In this document: positions 35,081-47,922 of the stretch, piece by piece
Numbering within the stretch: the stretch's first letter is position 1
Layout: each line of letters starts with the position of its first letter
Assembly: GCA_022453515.1 (NCBI GenBank)
Contig: JAJNNY010000004.1
Span: forward strand, 806,001 to 870,000
DNA: 64,000 nt
DNA from: Astrocystis sublimbata
Taxonomy: Eukaryota; Ascomycota; Sordariomycetes; Xylariales; Xylariaceae
Direction of reading: 5' to 3'
Notes under the pieces: model-generated
What the model was told of the DNA's origin: nothing
Seen by the model: only the letters and a program-made list of their open reading frames with translations
Databases searched by the model: none
Made by a program: the position numbers and the translations under genes

Positions 35081-36260
35081 TTTATTTCAACTTATACGGG
35101 TCTGCCGACAACAGCCTGTCACGTCGAGCAACCAGGCCCGGTTCATTACTATAGCTGCTGGGGCCAGCTGGGTCGGGGGGAGGCGAGCTAGGGAGAAGGG
35201 GACTGGACTGGAGATGGATGGACCCGACGCCATGCCCCCATGCCCCCGGTACGCAATACTCTAGCCTAGGTAGCGTGGTGGCAGCAGGTAGTGTACTTTT
35301 TTTTTTTTTCTCTCTGATCCGGCCCAGGCTGGGAGGGACGTGTAATGACACCTACCAGTAAATGGCAGCGCAGCGAGCGGCGACAGGGAACCTACACCAT
35401 GGCTTTTGGTGCGATATACGTGATCCAGGATGCCAGGATGCCAGGGCAAGCAAGCGTGGGCAGGGTACAGTAAGGAATCCTTGCCCCAGGGTTCTGCAGT
35501 CCGATCCGTCAAGTACACCGGGCGGCGACCAGTACCTGTGGTGCCTGGGCTAGCTGGCACAGCGGCGCGTGTGCTGGGCCAGGGTGTGGGTGTACCTGCA
35601 GGTGGGAGCGGTACGGGCTGAAGGTGGGTTCCTGCAACTGGCACATGTACTTCAAGGTTCCGGGTGTACCCACCTGCCAGAGGACGGATCCCTGTGCAGG
35701 AGGACACGCCGCGGGCAACGGGGATCATCCAAAGTTGGCTCATTTACCAGCCTGTCTGTTCTCAAACGTGCCGAATGAATGGGCAGAGACCGAGCATCCA
35801 AAACAAGTTAAGAAACGCAGATTGCCAGGCCGCCCTGGCCTAGCACCCAGGCTACCTGCCAGCCTAGACACCCAACCAGCTAGCGCCCACGCTGCGTGTA
35901 CCTGCTGTAATCAGCCGGGTTCTGCTCCCCTCCCTCCCCGGGAGCCTAGTACACACACAGCATTTCCCACGATACCTGAGAACCTCTTGTGCCCCGAGCC
36001 CCTACCTGGCACCTGGAGCGCTCGCCTGGGCCGAATTGGCATCCTTGCATTACGGCACTCAGGTGCTGGCTGGCTGGCATGGCTGGCTCGGCTGGGTCTG
36101 CAGGTGCTTTCTCAACTTTGGATGTCTCTCTGGCCACTCCACATAAAGTATTCTTTTCTTTCTGTGTCGGAGACAAGGGACCGGGCTCCAACGCCTGCGC
36201 GGATGCACGGCTTGACGGTTGAGCAAAGCCGCGCGCGCGAGGCGTTGATAGGCCACTAGC
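35081..36260. other. GC-rich, CTGGC/CAGGT-rich island
   Basis: Base composition changes sharply here: C/G-rich sequence full of CCTGCCAG, GCTGGC and TACCTGC words, bounded on the left by a run of 13 T at 35297-35309. Long frames exist on both strands (up to 211 codons at 35624-36259), but they overlap each other, are Pro/Ala/Cys/Trp-rich and lack any domain. They are therefore best explained by low stop-codon density. Confidence 0.5.
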
Positions 36261-39200
36261 AAATTTACCTGCTATACTCGTACAACTAACTTATGATATG
36301 TAGGAATTGGATATGTACGAGTGTGTGCGTGAGCGTGAACGTGAGTGTCGAGTGTGTAAGTAGAGGCTGTGACGCCAGGTGCCTACTAGGCATGTAGTCA
36401 GGCCGATGGTTCAAGGTTACTTTCTTCTTTCGGACCTTGTCTTAAATGAGATGCCGTACCTTAGTGAGTGCACGATGTCGTATCGCTTTATGCTGTCCGG
36501 TACTTTACTTTGATCGCAATGAGTCAGTCAGTCTGGAGTTAGGTACCGTTACATGCAAGCACTGCTGCTTGGGTACCTAACTTAGCATACCACGTCGTTG
36601 GCCTTCAACTGCACGTCGCCCATGATAGCAATTGCAGCCAGCTCACCGACTGGGAGCAGACACACATTGGGTAGCTGGCGGCTTCTGTGTCGTGACACCG
36701 CCATTCGCGCATACAACAAGTGACGACGGCGGGGAGCAAGAAGAGGGGCAGCGAGAGCAATCGTCAGGGAAACAGGCTGGCTTGCGAGCTTCCTCTACGA
36801 TCTAAGCAGATACTCGAAATTGTTCGTGCAGCTCCAGTTTGGACGTATGTCGATGTACGGCAGGGAAGGCGGTGTCCAGCTCCAACAGCGTTACATCGTC
36901 AGATATTGCAGTGGGATGGATGTAAGATCAATTTTGAGATTCCATCTCTTCTGACGGCTGGGATCAAGAGCCGTTCGCTTGCATCTTACTGCGTAGTGCG
37001 TACAGCATGCTGATTGCGTACATACCTCCCACCGCATCCAACGTGTGCTTGATGTCATCGTCGTATAATACCACAAAAAGCCCTCCCTTCACCCTCGGTC
37101 TAAGTGTGGCCTGGAGGATGGATTCTTGTGTTCATGATGCATGACAGTATCAGTAACTGCAGATACACGAGATATTTTTACATGCCACATGTGCATTGTA
37201 GTAATAGCAATGACACTCGTGGCCCCTAGCCCCTCCGTGCCACTATTGTGTGCATCCATCTACACGTAGGCATTCGTGGTTCGTCCGACGCTTTCACCTA
37301 TCCCTAGTTTTTCTTTTATTTTCTGTGCCTTATTTCTCCCACAAACTATACCCTTGTCACTACCTAGATAAAGTGCTTCCATAGTGGGCATAGTTTGCTC
37401 ACCCAGACACCTACGCGGAAAGGGCCTCTTGGGTCGGCTCATTGCTCGGATTGTATTCTTCCCCGTTACTCAACAATTTGGCGAGCTCCGCAACACACGG
37501 TGAGATGGAGGGCAGATGGTGTGTTGTCTACTATGTATGTTGTTGTTGTTCCCGTCGCTTCTTAATGCGCACATCCAACGCAGCATTGCCAAGGGATCAA
37601 TACGTCCGGGACCACGAGTGTACACCGAAGCTGTGCCACCGAGTTGGGAAATGAATCGATTCAGAAAAACCAATACGCAGAGATGATAAAGCGTACATTT
37701 AGCGGTGGGTCGTCAGCCACAGAAATTTGAGGCCGTTTTTTTTCGTCCCTGGCAATCAATCTCGATCAATCATGATGATTTCTGACAGGAATTCTCCCAA
37801 TGATGTTTACGGTCGCTAGTTATCCCATAGGGGCAACGCGTTATCTAGCGTTGCCTTTTTCTCGGTCCAATACACTAGTGTCAGCAGGGTCTCCCATAAT
37901 CATCTCGCGACAAGGAAGATCCTCTGCCATGAATTCATCTGGGCATCTGGGATAGTAGACATAGGCTCCACTCTGTAATCTTCCCCTTGAACTATGTACA
38001 CATAGCGCTAGAACCACAAACGTTCTCTATCGAATTTTTCTCGAATGCCTTCCTTCCCTACACTGAAATTGGACGTAGTGGATTTCGTGGAGCGGCATCC
38101 GTTGCCGCGACACCCTGGCGACAACTAGCGTAAGCTGGTCCCGGTGAGATTTGTACCGGATCGAGTGGAGCGGAAGTAGTCATGGGGAAACGCGAGGACG
38201 GCCCCGGAGCTTCTCTTCTCTGTCGCGTCGATCATGTCGACAAGGAGTCTCGCTTGTTGGGAACTTGAGTAAGTAGACCCTTCTTTACTCGGCTTCTGCT
38301 CGCCTAGCGGGTAACGCAACGAGCATGTGTGAGGCTTGGGGTTCTTTCGAGATACTACCGCTACTATGTGCCGACTCACAGGTTGCCGCCGTTCGAACTA
38401 CATCACCATGACTGTTGAGGCAATAGCAGCATCATCACCTTGTACTGTAAGTTGAGTACTTGCAGTGTACACCAACTTCTCTTGTGCGCAGGGTAATCGG
38501 AGTCGATGGGAATACCTTTCTCTGCATGATAGTATTGACAACGCAATAATTAATTGGCAATAATTCCAGGCTTGCTAAACATGCGTGCGCATGTACCTAT
38601 ATGGCCATGTGCTAATACCCCACAGCCAGCGAGTGTCTCGAAGACACGGCTGAGCAATTAGCGTATTTGCACTAAGGTGTTAGATGGATAGTTAGGAGTT
38701 CGGATTGCTCACTAATCTAAATGTTCTTCCCAAGATCCAGTTCGCCTTGACAACACGGATACGCTAGAAGGACGGGGAAAGTCGCTACATCTGTTGCGTT
38801 GTGCTGCAAGCTTTCCACGTGGTGCAGCCCTGCCCCAGAATTTACAAGTCCACTATGTTGTAATAGGTTGTGGCTCTCGATGTAAGTTTGACTCATAATG
38901 AGTTGTACTCGGACCAAGAAACCGGAGGGACTGACAAATAGGCACTTGCCTGATCACCGAGGGAGAGACACGCGTAGAGAGTCTATCTCTCTCTATTGGT
39001 GCCTTACAACATCGCATGAACAGGTGATAATTAGCAGTACCTAGTAGGGGAAGGCAACACAAGAGGTCTGCTGACTTGCAACTCCGATCGGCTATTCTTA
39101 GGATATTGCGCAAAACCATGATATGTGAGATCTATTAATGTACATGTTGCTCGCACAAAATGCGCCGCTGCCGCTCGTCACAATATCTCGATTGGCAAAG

Positions 39201-42200
39201 CTAAACCTATCGGAAGCCGGCTCGATTCTGATTGAAATTGGAGGCAGTGCTAGATCGGCTGTCCCGCCAGGCCGGGTCAGCCACAACATAATAATTTGGC
39301 CAGTCAATTGCTTCACTGTAGATCTCGGAATTCAATTGGCTGGTCATTTTCAACCAAGAAGAAAAAACGTCCCTTGAGAATTTTTTCGCCCGCATTCAAG
39401 CGATGAAATTGCATGGGAAAAATTGGGAAAGGCTGAGGCAGAAGCATCCGCAAAGACATTGCTGTCGGCGCTTCATGCACCCTGACCTGGTTTAGACCGC
39501 CATGTATTGTCCAACCTCACGAGAAGACCGGCAATGCTCCGAAAATAACCCTCGTGTTGACTTGTGGCAATGATTTGTCGTGCTTCTGATTCTTCAGGTA
39601 TCGGATGCTAATATGCTAGGGTGAACCACAAGTCCCCGTCACCTGATCCTGCAGCTCGGCACTATGTGCTGCACGACACTTTGGTCATATTGTTCGAGTA
39701 CGATAGTTGTGCAGCATACCTATGGACAGTATACATAGGTTTCGGCTGCTTCAAGGTTGTTTCTATGCACTCCTAGCCTATAAGTACACATGGTCCTGCA
39801 GAAACAGTTGAACGATACGTCACGCTTTCTCTTGGCCAAGGGTCAGTGCCCCTAGACGTGGTGGCCATGAGGGCAACATCGGCCACTGTGCTCCAGCGCT
39901 GGATAAAATCCTATGGTGCTATATGATTTAGACATAGCGAGCAGGTGGTGGTGTACTTCGAGGTTGCCTTCATGGTATTGTTGAGACGTGTTTCAGCCCG
40001 TAGGCGAGTGAGTGGCATGTAAGGGTTGCGTTTTATGCGACCACTCAAGCAGCAAGTTGACCTAATGGACCGCTTTCGCTTAAACGCCAACGACTTCATT
40101 GGTGACGTCGTGACGCACAATTACAGCACAACACGCTCAAGAAAATGGGGAAAGCGGCGAGCAAGGCCTGATCGTCGCCTGCGTGATCATGTGATGGCTT
40201 CAAACCGACCGACATCACGCGCGAATGGACACCAAAGCTTGGGGTTTCTGGTCGTGACCCATTGCCTTGTTTCCGACCCCTTGCGTCGACACGACAGCAT
40301 TGGACAAAACTTTCCCACGATCAGCTTGGCAACGTCAGGAGCTTGCGGCTTTCCTCCAGACGTGAAACACATACTATGTCTTGATAAAAAGCACGAGTGA
40401 GGAAAAGCCGAGCGGAGATAAGAGCCCGCGCGCAACGTTCTGTGAGGGTTTGGGTGTACTGAAAGAACAGTATATCAATTGATCCCAGTACATCCGAGCG
40501 AGTTACGTGACTTAGTGCCGGAGGTACCTCGAGCCTGTGGAGTACTTGAACACACAGCCCTTTTTCGCCTAGACTGTAGGTAGCGGCTCAAGAAGCCACT
40601 AAGGTGTTCGGTCGATCTTCTGGAAGGCCGCTAGAGGCTGCTCGGGCAGGGGTTCCGCTCTTGCCTAGCAGAGCAGGTGGATAATCGTGGGCTGTTTCAG
40701 ATGTTCCAGGGGCTGACTGTTCTCCTCTGTTCCTCGATAAACCCCTTTCTGGCGTCGGTACGTACCTACTACCTAGTACGTTGTACACGAAGACTAACAC
40801 GCTACAACAACAACAAACTCCCGGCTGTTATCCGGTGATCAACTTTAACAATACCCAAACGATTAAAGATACTGACACTTGGGATATTTTCGCGAAACAA
40901 GCAAGCGTAAGGTATGCTGTCTGATCCGACTCTGGCTTGTCTGGCACCTGGATTTGGACTGGATACGCTTACCATCACGAAGAAGTGAAGTCTCCGTGTC
41001 TCCGCCCAAAATTAATATGAGTCGCCAACCACATACCTTCTCACCATGAACCCTGTCGATCATCGGAAAGGTAGCGATGAACTCCTTTCCTTCCAACCTC
41101 AGCTTATGTATGCTCATTGCTCAAAGCGCCAATTCCTGACAGAAGCCAAGACCTGCTTTCAAAGGTGGCAGCACTGCGTCACTGCTTCCACGCGGAAATA
41201 AGCCGGCCATTCTATTCTTTTTCTGGGCAATACGCTAATGGCATTACCCTGGCAAAAGGTAATTCGCTACTGCAGCCACAGATGACGCTTGCAAGCCCGA
41301 GTAAGTCCAATGGGCTGGGACTGGGAATCGTCATTCAATTCCAACCGAAAAGCTTTTACTATGTACATAGGAATGGCTTCCTGGTGAATATCGACCAAGC
41401 TAAGTTTCGTGCTTACGTAGACAATCAATCACCTCAAACGGCACCTATGGCACTACCTATCTGAGACCCAAGGACCGACATGCCTATCTGATCATTCCAT
41501 TCTCGATATGATGGTATTAAGAAAGGAAAACGTTTATCAACTATGTGGGGAACATACTTCAGCATGCTGAGGCTTGTCGCGGCTTGTGTCGACGTAAGGC
41601 AAGATCTCAGCTCGCCACAGGTATCTGTTTTTGTGGTGTAGCTCCTCGTTGGATATTCGGCTATATCGTGGCTTATCTTACCGAGTCAAGGGTCTGACTT
41701 CTATCGACATGAAAATAGACAGGTTTAGTGACACCTTGGTGGCGGAAAGCTATGAGGCTTCAGGGGTTCGGTAAGTAATCAAATACGGCCCAGCTTAACG
41801 ATGAAGGAGTTGACAGGCTCGACAGGGAAAAGTTTGAGCCGGGGGTAATGACCCAAAAGTATCCTGTCGGATTCAGGTACAGGATCGACCTGACCACCAT
41901 GTGGCAATGCAGGGGCCGAGATATACTACTGAAAAGGGCAACAATCACATATTGATTCCACAAAGCCAGCATGCATTGAACTGGACTACCCTGACTAATA
42001 TCTACGGGACAGATCCCGAACTCAACATAAATCCCAACATTGGTCAGAAGTCACTGGAGCCGCATCACAGCTTGAGGATCTTATGGAGCAGATCCACTTC
42101 GCATTTACCCAATGACATATTGTTGATTCGTCTACGAACTACCGAAGGTGCAGCACTAACGGATCCACAAGTACAAGGTTGACTCAAAGTGACCAGTTCG

Positions 42201-45200
42201 CATGGCAAAACCAAGATACCTATCGGCGAAGTTCATCAACACTTGATTCAATAAGCGACTCCCACCGCAAGATATCAATGTCAAAGTGGCAACAATATTT
42301 CTTTCAGGCATAAAAAGTCTTTCTAGTGCGGCACACAGTATAGCCAGAGAATCTATACCAATTACGTCAACACGAGTTTGAAGCATTTGAACTTATGGGT
42401 TGAAACTTGAGACTCAATCATGAAGCCCCTCGTGCAGTATCAGTCATACCATTGTTCTATCATTTCATAATCATTATCGTCAAAAGGTACTGGTCACTTA
42501 TTATGGTATTTGATATGTGATCGCTATCGGGGGGATGCTGGCTACTATGAAAGCGCAATAGTATCAAATGGTTCGTTGAAAGATATCATGATCATGAGTT
42601 CTGACCTCACCTGTCATTGCCGTGCAACCCCTGAAGCGAAGGACACTTTGCAGTAGATTATACGTCAGTGGACAGGCCACCTCCCGTGTAAATCTCTCTC
42701 TTTGGCCATCGCCCCCACCGTTGCATTGGGGTTCAATGGAAGAGAACCACGTTATGACAGGCCGGTGTGAGAAAAGAGCGTGCGGTAAAGAGAACGACTA
42801 GGCATACATGCTGCAGATCTACCAAGGTACAGACGAACAGCCAGGAAACAGCCGAGGGCAACTCTACGGTAGCCATCTGCAGGTTCCCCTGACGCAGGTG
42901 GGCACCAACCTCCTGCAGCTCCACCGTCATCCAGAACGTTGGGTCGCTAGCGAGCCGCCTTTGGAGAGCAAGGCTCTACGATGACGGTAATCAGATCGCA
43001 ACGATAGCGACCCCCAGCCTTTCTCTAGTGCCTTAGTCGCAGTTTGTGGCTGGGACCTTGCGTAAAGGATTGGGGCCTCCGGACCAGGTAACTGTCTGCG
43101 CTCAAATCTTTCTCACAGCACAAAAGACTTCATGAGGACTTTGTACGGTAGGTTCGTCGGCATTCTCGAGCAATTGATGCACCACATTAGGAAGCATTAA
43201 CGACATTGATGCTACGTTAGTGGAGTCTTATTAGACTCCGGATATCAACTCCGAAATGGGTCTCGTAAGCATTAACTGGTGTGTGTAAGCGAGTGTAAGT
43301 ATGCGTACGCGTGTGTACCTAGGTAGTTAGACCCACTCCAGGAATTCCAGAATGTTTCCTTATCTGTCAGTCCTCCCGAGCGTATGGGTCTTCAAACAGC
43401 CATGGTGCTGGCAGACTGGTTGAGCCCTTGTCCCGACCATGGCTCGCCATGGCGCATTCCATCACAACACTAGAGTATATTTTCCATGGATATGTTAACT
43501 AATCCCTTGCCTTGGCCAAGGATTCTAATGGCCGGGCTCACCCGACAGAGCCGGGTAGCGAAGCAAACTTGCAAGGATGAAACGCATCCTCATTCTCAAA
43601 GGCTAGTGAAGCTAAGAGCTCAAGTTCTCGGGGAAAGGTTCCGTCTGACAGCTGCTTGATTCCTTTACCCTTTGATCATCGCGAATTGTTCAATGTATAG
43701 ATCGAAAATTTTCAAGCCATGGATACCTAGTCAGGAAATCGGGGTTTCGCGATGGACCTGACCTTGCCTGGACTACAACAAAGACCCATCACTTTGTCCA
43801 TTATTAATGCATCCATGGTAAGTATGTCCATTTAGCTTAACACCAGACCCTGCTGGCCCTGTTCTCGGTACATAACAGTTTAGATGGAAGATAGTCCTGA
43901 GATGGTTCCTACTAATCCCGATATTTGAGCTTCTCAGTATCCGCCCACCTCAGCCTCAGCTGCAATACACCTACGAGCACAGCCTTGCCACCCCTGCCTA
44001 GGGCAGCTCACATTCAAACAACCGAAGTGACTCCTCATTCCTGTCTCTCGGACGTCGTTTCAAATCATACACATGGCGTCCCGGCCCCAAATTCCCAAGT
44101 GGTTGGTTGGCTTGACATGCAAGTTTTTTCTGTCACTCATTATCGGCCCGCTAGCAAACCAGAGAACAAGGGTTTCATCACATCACCGCTCGACCGGCTA
44201 GCTACGCTGTGGGCTCATAAACTGGAAGGCCCGAGCCATCCGTGCTGCTCTTCTTTGGGAAAACTTTTCGCGGACAGTTCATCAGGTGGTCTGAGCTGTC
44301 GTCTACCATGCTCATGGCAGGCCAGCAACGCCACGTGGCGGGAACTATTCGCTTAACCCAAGCTTGAGAGACTCGTCCACCGATTGATCATTTCGACATA
44401 CTCTCTTCAAGGCTTCTTGGCGTAATCGTTCTCTCTCAATTCATCGACGTTTACCACGGTCTTTAAGCTTCCCTCTGGATACTGCCACTAGTCGTTGTAA
44501 CTGATAGACAAAATTGCTTTCTCGGTATTCTCCTGAAGCCAAAGGGATTGTAACAAGAACGAGGCCAGAACAGCGGCCATCATATCATGAATTTGACGCC
44601 TTTGCCTCGCCTCATAACATGATGACAATAACGGGCGCGAACGAACAAATACCATACCATTTTGCCCGCTCGAGCGCTCCCCCTTAGGTAACCCCGTCGC
44701 GCACGCGCTTGCAGTGTTATTAAGAACAGAGCGTGATCAATGCTAGTTGCCGGGATACCATGGCTTTGCTTCGTGGAATAAAGGAAGTTTAAGTATTGAC
44801 AAAGCCGGGAATGGCCTGCGAGTTTTCCTGTCAACCACTTCGCGTAAATTTTATGCGCCCGGTCCATCTCAGCTTTGCGCCGCAAACAGCGGGGACTCTG
44901 ACATCTCATGCCTTCTAGATTGCAGCCGTCAGACTAATAGGCGGCTAGGCAGAACTATTATTATGGCATGAAGGGACAAGCGCCGACAACGTAACATCAA
45001 GGTTGCTGAGCCATAAACGCAAGCTACCAGGTACTTGGTTCATATGACAGATATCGATCAGTGACTTGGACCATGGTTCTGTGGCGGCATATCAGGACTG
45101 CTATGTTGCCGGTGTATAAGCCACGGAAGGGTGCTATAATATGTATATATGATTTTTGAAGATTGGATAACTACATCACTGTATCCTACTCATGAGCTTT

Positions 45201-46720
45201 GTCAGGGTCTATCGCATCCGCGAAACTTTATCAATGCTGTTACAGTAGCCACGGGCTGTAGCAAATGGCAGCAGTGCGATGTAACACGCGGATTTGCCGA
45301 CACCGGAGATTTTGGTCATGAGTTCTCGGCGTAAAAGGGATCTTGCTGAAGCCAAGGCGATGGGTGCGGGAGGCACCTTGAGAGGCAAACATAATTAGAA
45401 GTTCGGCTTCAGGGAAACAGGTAATGGCAAAATTAGTATTATGCATTTTGCCCTTCGCCACCTGCTAAAGATCAACACCCTCGACACCTATCCTTTTGTC
45501 CTTGAAACGTCGATCCGAACATCAAGTTTCATGCATAATACAGCTATCCATGTGCTTACGGGTTTATATGAACGAATGAGCAACAAACATGATGCTCGTT
45601 TTCATGCTCATTTTGCAGAGAGACAATCTCGGAATAAACAAGTTAAAGAACATGTTCGTTGAATAGTAGGTTACATGAACCGCAGTAGGTACGCCATTCA
45701 AACATTTCATGGGGTCAGCCGTGTACTTTCGCAGTTCCATCGTAGATCGGCACGCTTTCGGAAGGACACGTACGAACATGCGGACGCCAGATAAGTTGGG
45801 GCAGAGGTCACAGTATCGCCCAGTCTGGGAACAGACCAATATTAGCCCGGTAGGTAGAAGAAAGTAGGCTTGCTTCGAGTTAGAAGTTTGTAATCCAGCA
45901 TCGGCACCAGCGTAAGGCTTGGGATATCTACCACCGTAAGAAATGAGTATTAAACAAATTCAAGCTTCAAGGGCAAAACTGTCTCTGAGCCAATCAATTC
46001 CTGGGTAGCGTTGGTTGAGTCAGGGGTAGCAGGTGAGAGTATATCTTAGAAACCGGGAAGCCCAGGAAAGCAGATGGATTTGAAGAAGTTGAACCAGCTC
46101 ACAGCCAAACGTTTCTCACGTTTTCGAATAGGTCATAAAACCAGAGAGTCATGGCCATGATGATGGTAGACGACGATATCTACCACGTGAAGGTCTGTAC
46201 AGATGGTGTAAGTGAGAGGAGGCACACCTTAGGCGCCTACGCAAGCCACCAGGGCCACTGTGACTGTGGCGTGGGCACTGGGCAGCAATGATTGCGCAGT
46301 CCAGCCCCGCCAAAACCGCCGGAACTGCGAAAAGCAAGCAACGTCAGTGGTCCCCCACCAAGCCTTCACCTCCCCCACCACAACCCACAGCTGGGCCGCC
46401 CACTAACCTCTGCCTTAGGTAGGAGGTACGTACCTATCGTAGCTATATGGGGGGGAATGCTTGCCCAGGTGGTGAATCTCCATCATCAGTCACAAGCCAA
46501 ACCTCTCCGACCGCCAGTGACAACAACAAAGACCAACGACAACGACAAGCTACGAGAATTGTCAAGCACTGTAAAAGTGTCGCCAGTGTTTCCCGGCCGC
46601 TCCGCCCACCCAACGTCTCGTCATTTTCATCGCCATATCACATCAACTCGGACGTGATCGATCACGACACTTCCCCTTCCCCACAGCCTCGTTGTATGGA
46701 CCAAGCATACCTACCTGAGG
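36261..46720. other. Gene desert, right part
   Basis: About 10 kb without a recognisable gene. There are GT-rich low-complexity tracts at 36310-36360 and 43280-43317. Small perfect hairpins include GGCAACGC/GCGTTGCC at about 37833-37856 and GGAGTCT/AGACTCC near 43220. A TACCTAGGTA palindrome lies at 43316-43325. Frames up to 143 codons (43925-44356) have no domain features. Confidence 0.45.
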
Positions 46721-46876
46721 TACCTAGGTAAACATTTGCTTAGGACTACTGAGGTTGTTCGCCCTCCTGACCGCCTCCCGCGAGTACGCGTAGGCACGAC
46801 AGAGACAGTGAGCGATCGAGAGACCGAGAGAGACCGCCCCCGCGAGACCGCCTTGGCCACACCACCCACAGCCAAC
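46721..46876 (+). promoter_or_regulatory. Upstream region of ARPC5 with TACCTAGGTA palindrome
   Basis: A perfect palindrome at 46721-46730 lies within the short upstream region. The 5' leader after it is rich in GAGA/CGAGAC words (46805-46850). A role as binding site is inferred only from recurrence of the same word near other gene starts in the window. Confidence 0.3.
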
Positions 46877-47922
46877 ATGTCCATCATCCAGCAGCACTCG
46901 AACGCGACGATAGGCGACAACTGGCGCACCATCAACATCGATGCGCTAGACCCCGAATCGTCACAGAACTTCGACACCTCCACCCTCCACCCGCCACTCC
47001 CCGAGGCGAGCGAGGCCGACGTGCGAGCCCTCAACGGCCAGGTTCGCCAGTTGCTGCGGGGCGGCGATCCTGAGGGCGCCCTGCGCGGCTGCCTCGAGAA
47101 CCCTGTCTATAACGGCAGTGAGCTGGCAAAGGTACGTCTGTTGACTGTTGGTGTGTTGGTGTGTTGGTCTGCCAGCCGGTCCGTCTCTGCCTGCAACATG
47201 GTGGTGCCGAGTGCGACGGTGGAAGAGCGGTGAGCAGCCGCACAGCTATATTATATGCATACTACCGCCAGCTGGGCCGGGAGCGGGGAGGGGCGGTGTG
47301 TGAGGATGGACGAGGCATCAACACTATCACAGGGCCCCAGGAGCCAGAAGCCAGAAAAAAGCAAGCGTTGGAGACGGGGAACGAGGCCGGTGGCGAGACA
47401 GCCACCCAGCGTCAGGCATCGACGGGTCACAAAGCCATGCTAACGGGTGTAACTCAATGCAGGACGCGCATCTACAGACTGTCATCGAAGTCCTGCAGTC
47501 CATCAAGGCAAGCGAGATGACCCCGATGCTACAGCGGATCTACGACTCCCACAGCGGTAGCGAGCTGGTCGACGTGTTGATGAAATACTTGTCAGTCTGC
47601 CTGCCGCCCATCATTTTTGCCATCCTATCCCTCGTCCCATCTGTCATGATTGTCGCCGTACAACGCACGCCTGCTAACCCGATGGATCAGATACAAAGGC
47701 ATGGCCGGCGGTAGTGCGTCGAGTGGAGGTGGTGGCAAGACGCCCATACGAAATCTGACACCTCAGGCCACCGGCTTTAGTCAGATTGGAGGTAGACCGG
47801 GCGGTTCGAGCGAGTCGACTGGCGCCGGCATGAGCGTCCTGCTGAGCTGGCATGAGAAAGTTGTGGATGTTGCTGGCTTGGGGGCGATACAGCGCTGCAT
47901 GACCGACTGGCGCAAGGTGTAG
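46877..47922 (+). CDS. ARC15: Arp2/3 complex subunit 5 (ARPC5, 16-kDa subunit)
   Basis: A subunit of the seven-protein Arp2/3 complex, which nucleates branched actin filaments at endocytic patches. Exons 46877-47131, 47463-47590 and 47691-47922 total 615 nt (204 aa). The first exon has the conserved NWRTINIDALDPES start; the second carries LQTVIEVLQSIKASEM with YDSHSGSELVDVLMKYLY across the join. The third has a Gly/Ser-rich insertion of about 45 residues typical of filamentous fungi, then the conserved end (LLSWHEKVVDVAGLGAIQR). The insertion makes it longer than the roughly 150-residue animal protein. The first intron is long (331 nt) and by chance open in one frame. A TACCTAGGTA palindrome lies at 46721-46730, about 150 bases upstream. 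Confidence 0.95.

Noticed and set aside
35624..36259. 211-codon frame in the GC-rich island
   Set aside because: Overlapping long frames occur on both strands, the composition is Pro/Ala/Cys/Trp-rich, and no family resemblance is seen. Low stop density in GC-rich DNA explains it.
43925..44356. 143-codon frame in the gene desert
   Set aside because: It begins without a good ATG context, has no domain, and its composition follows the local sequence.
47161..47462. Coding frames inside ARPC5 intron 1
   Set aside because: They have no conservation, while splicing at 47132 and 47462 joins conserved ARPC5 sequence exactly in frame.
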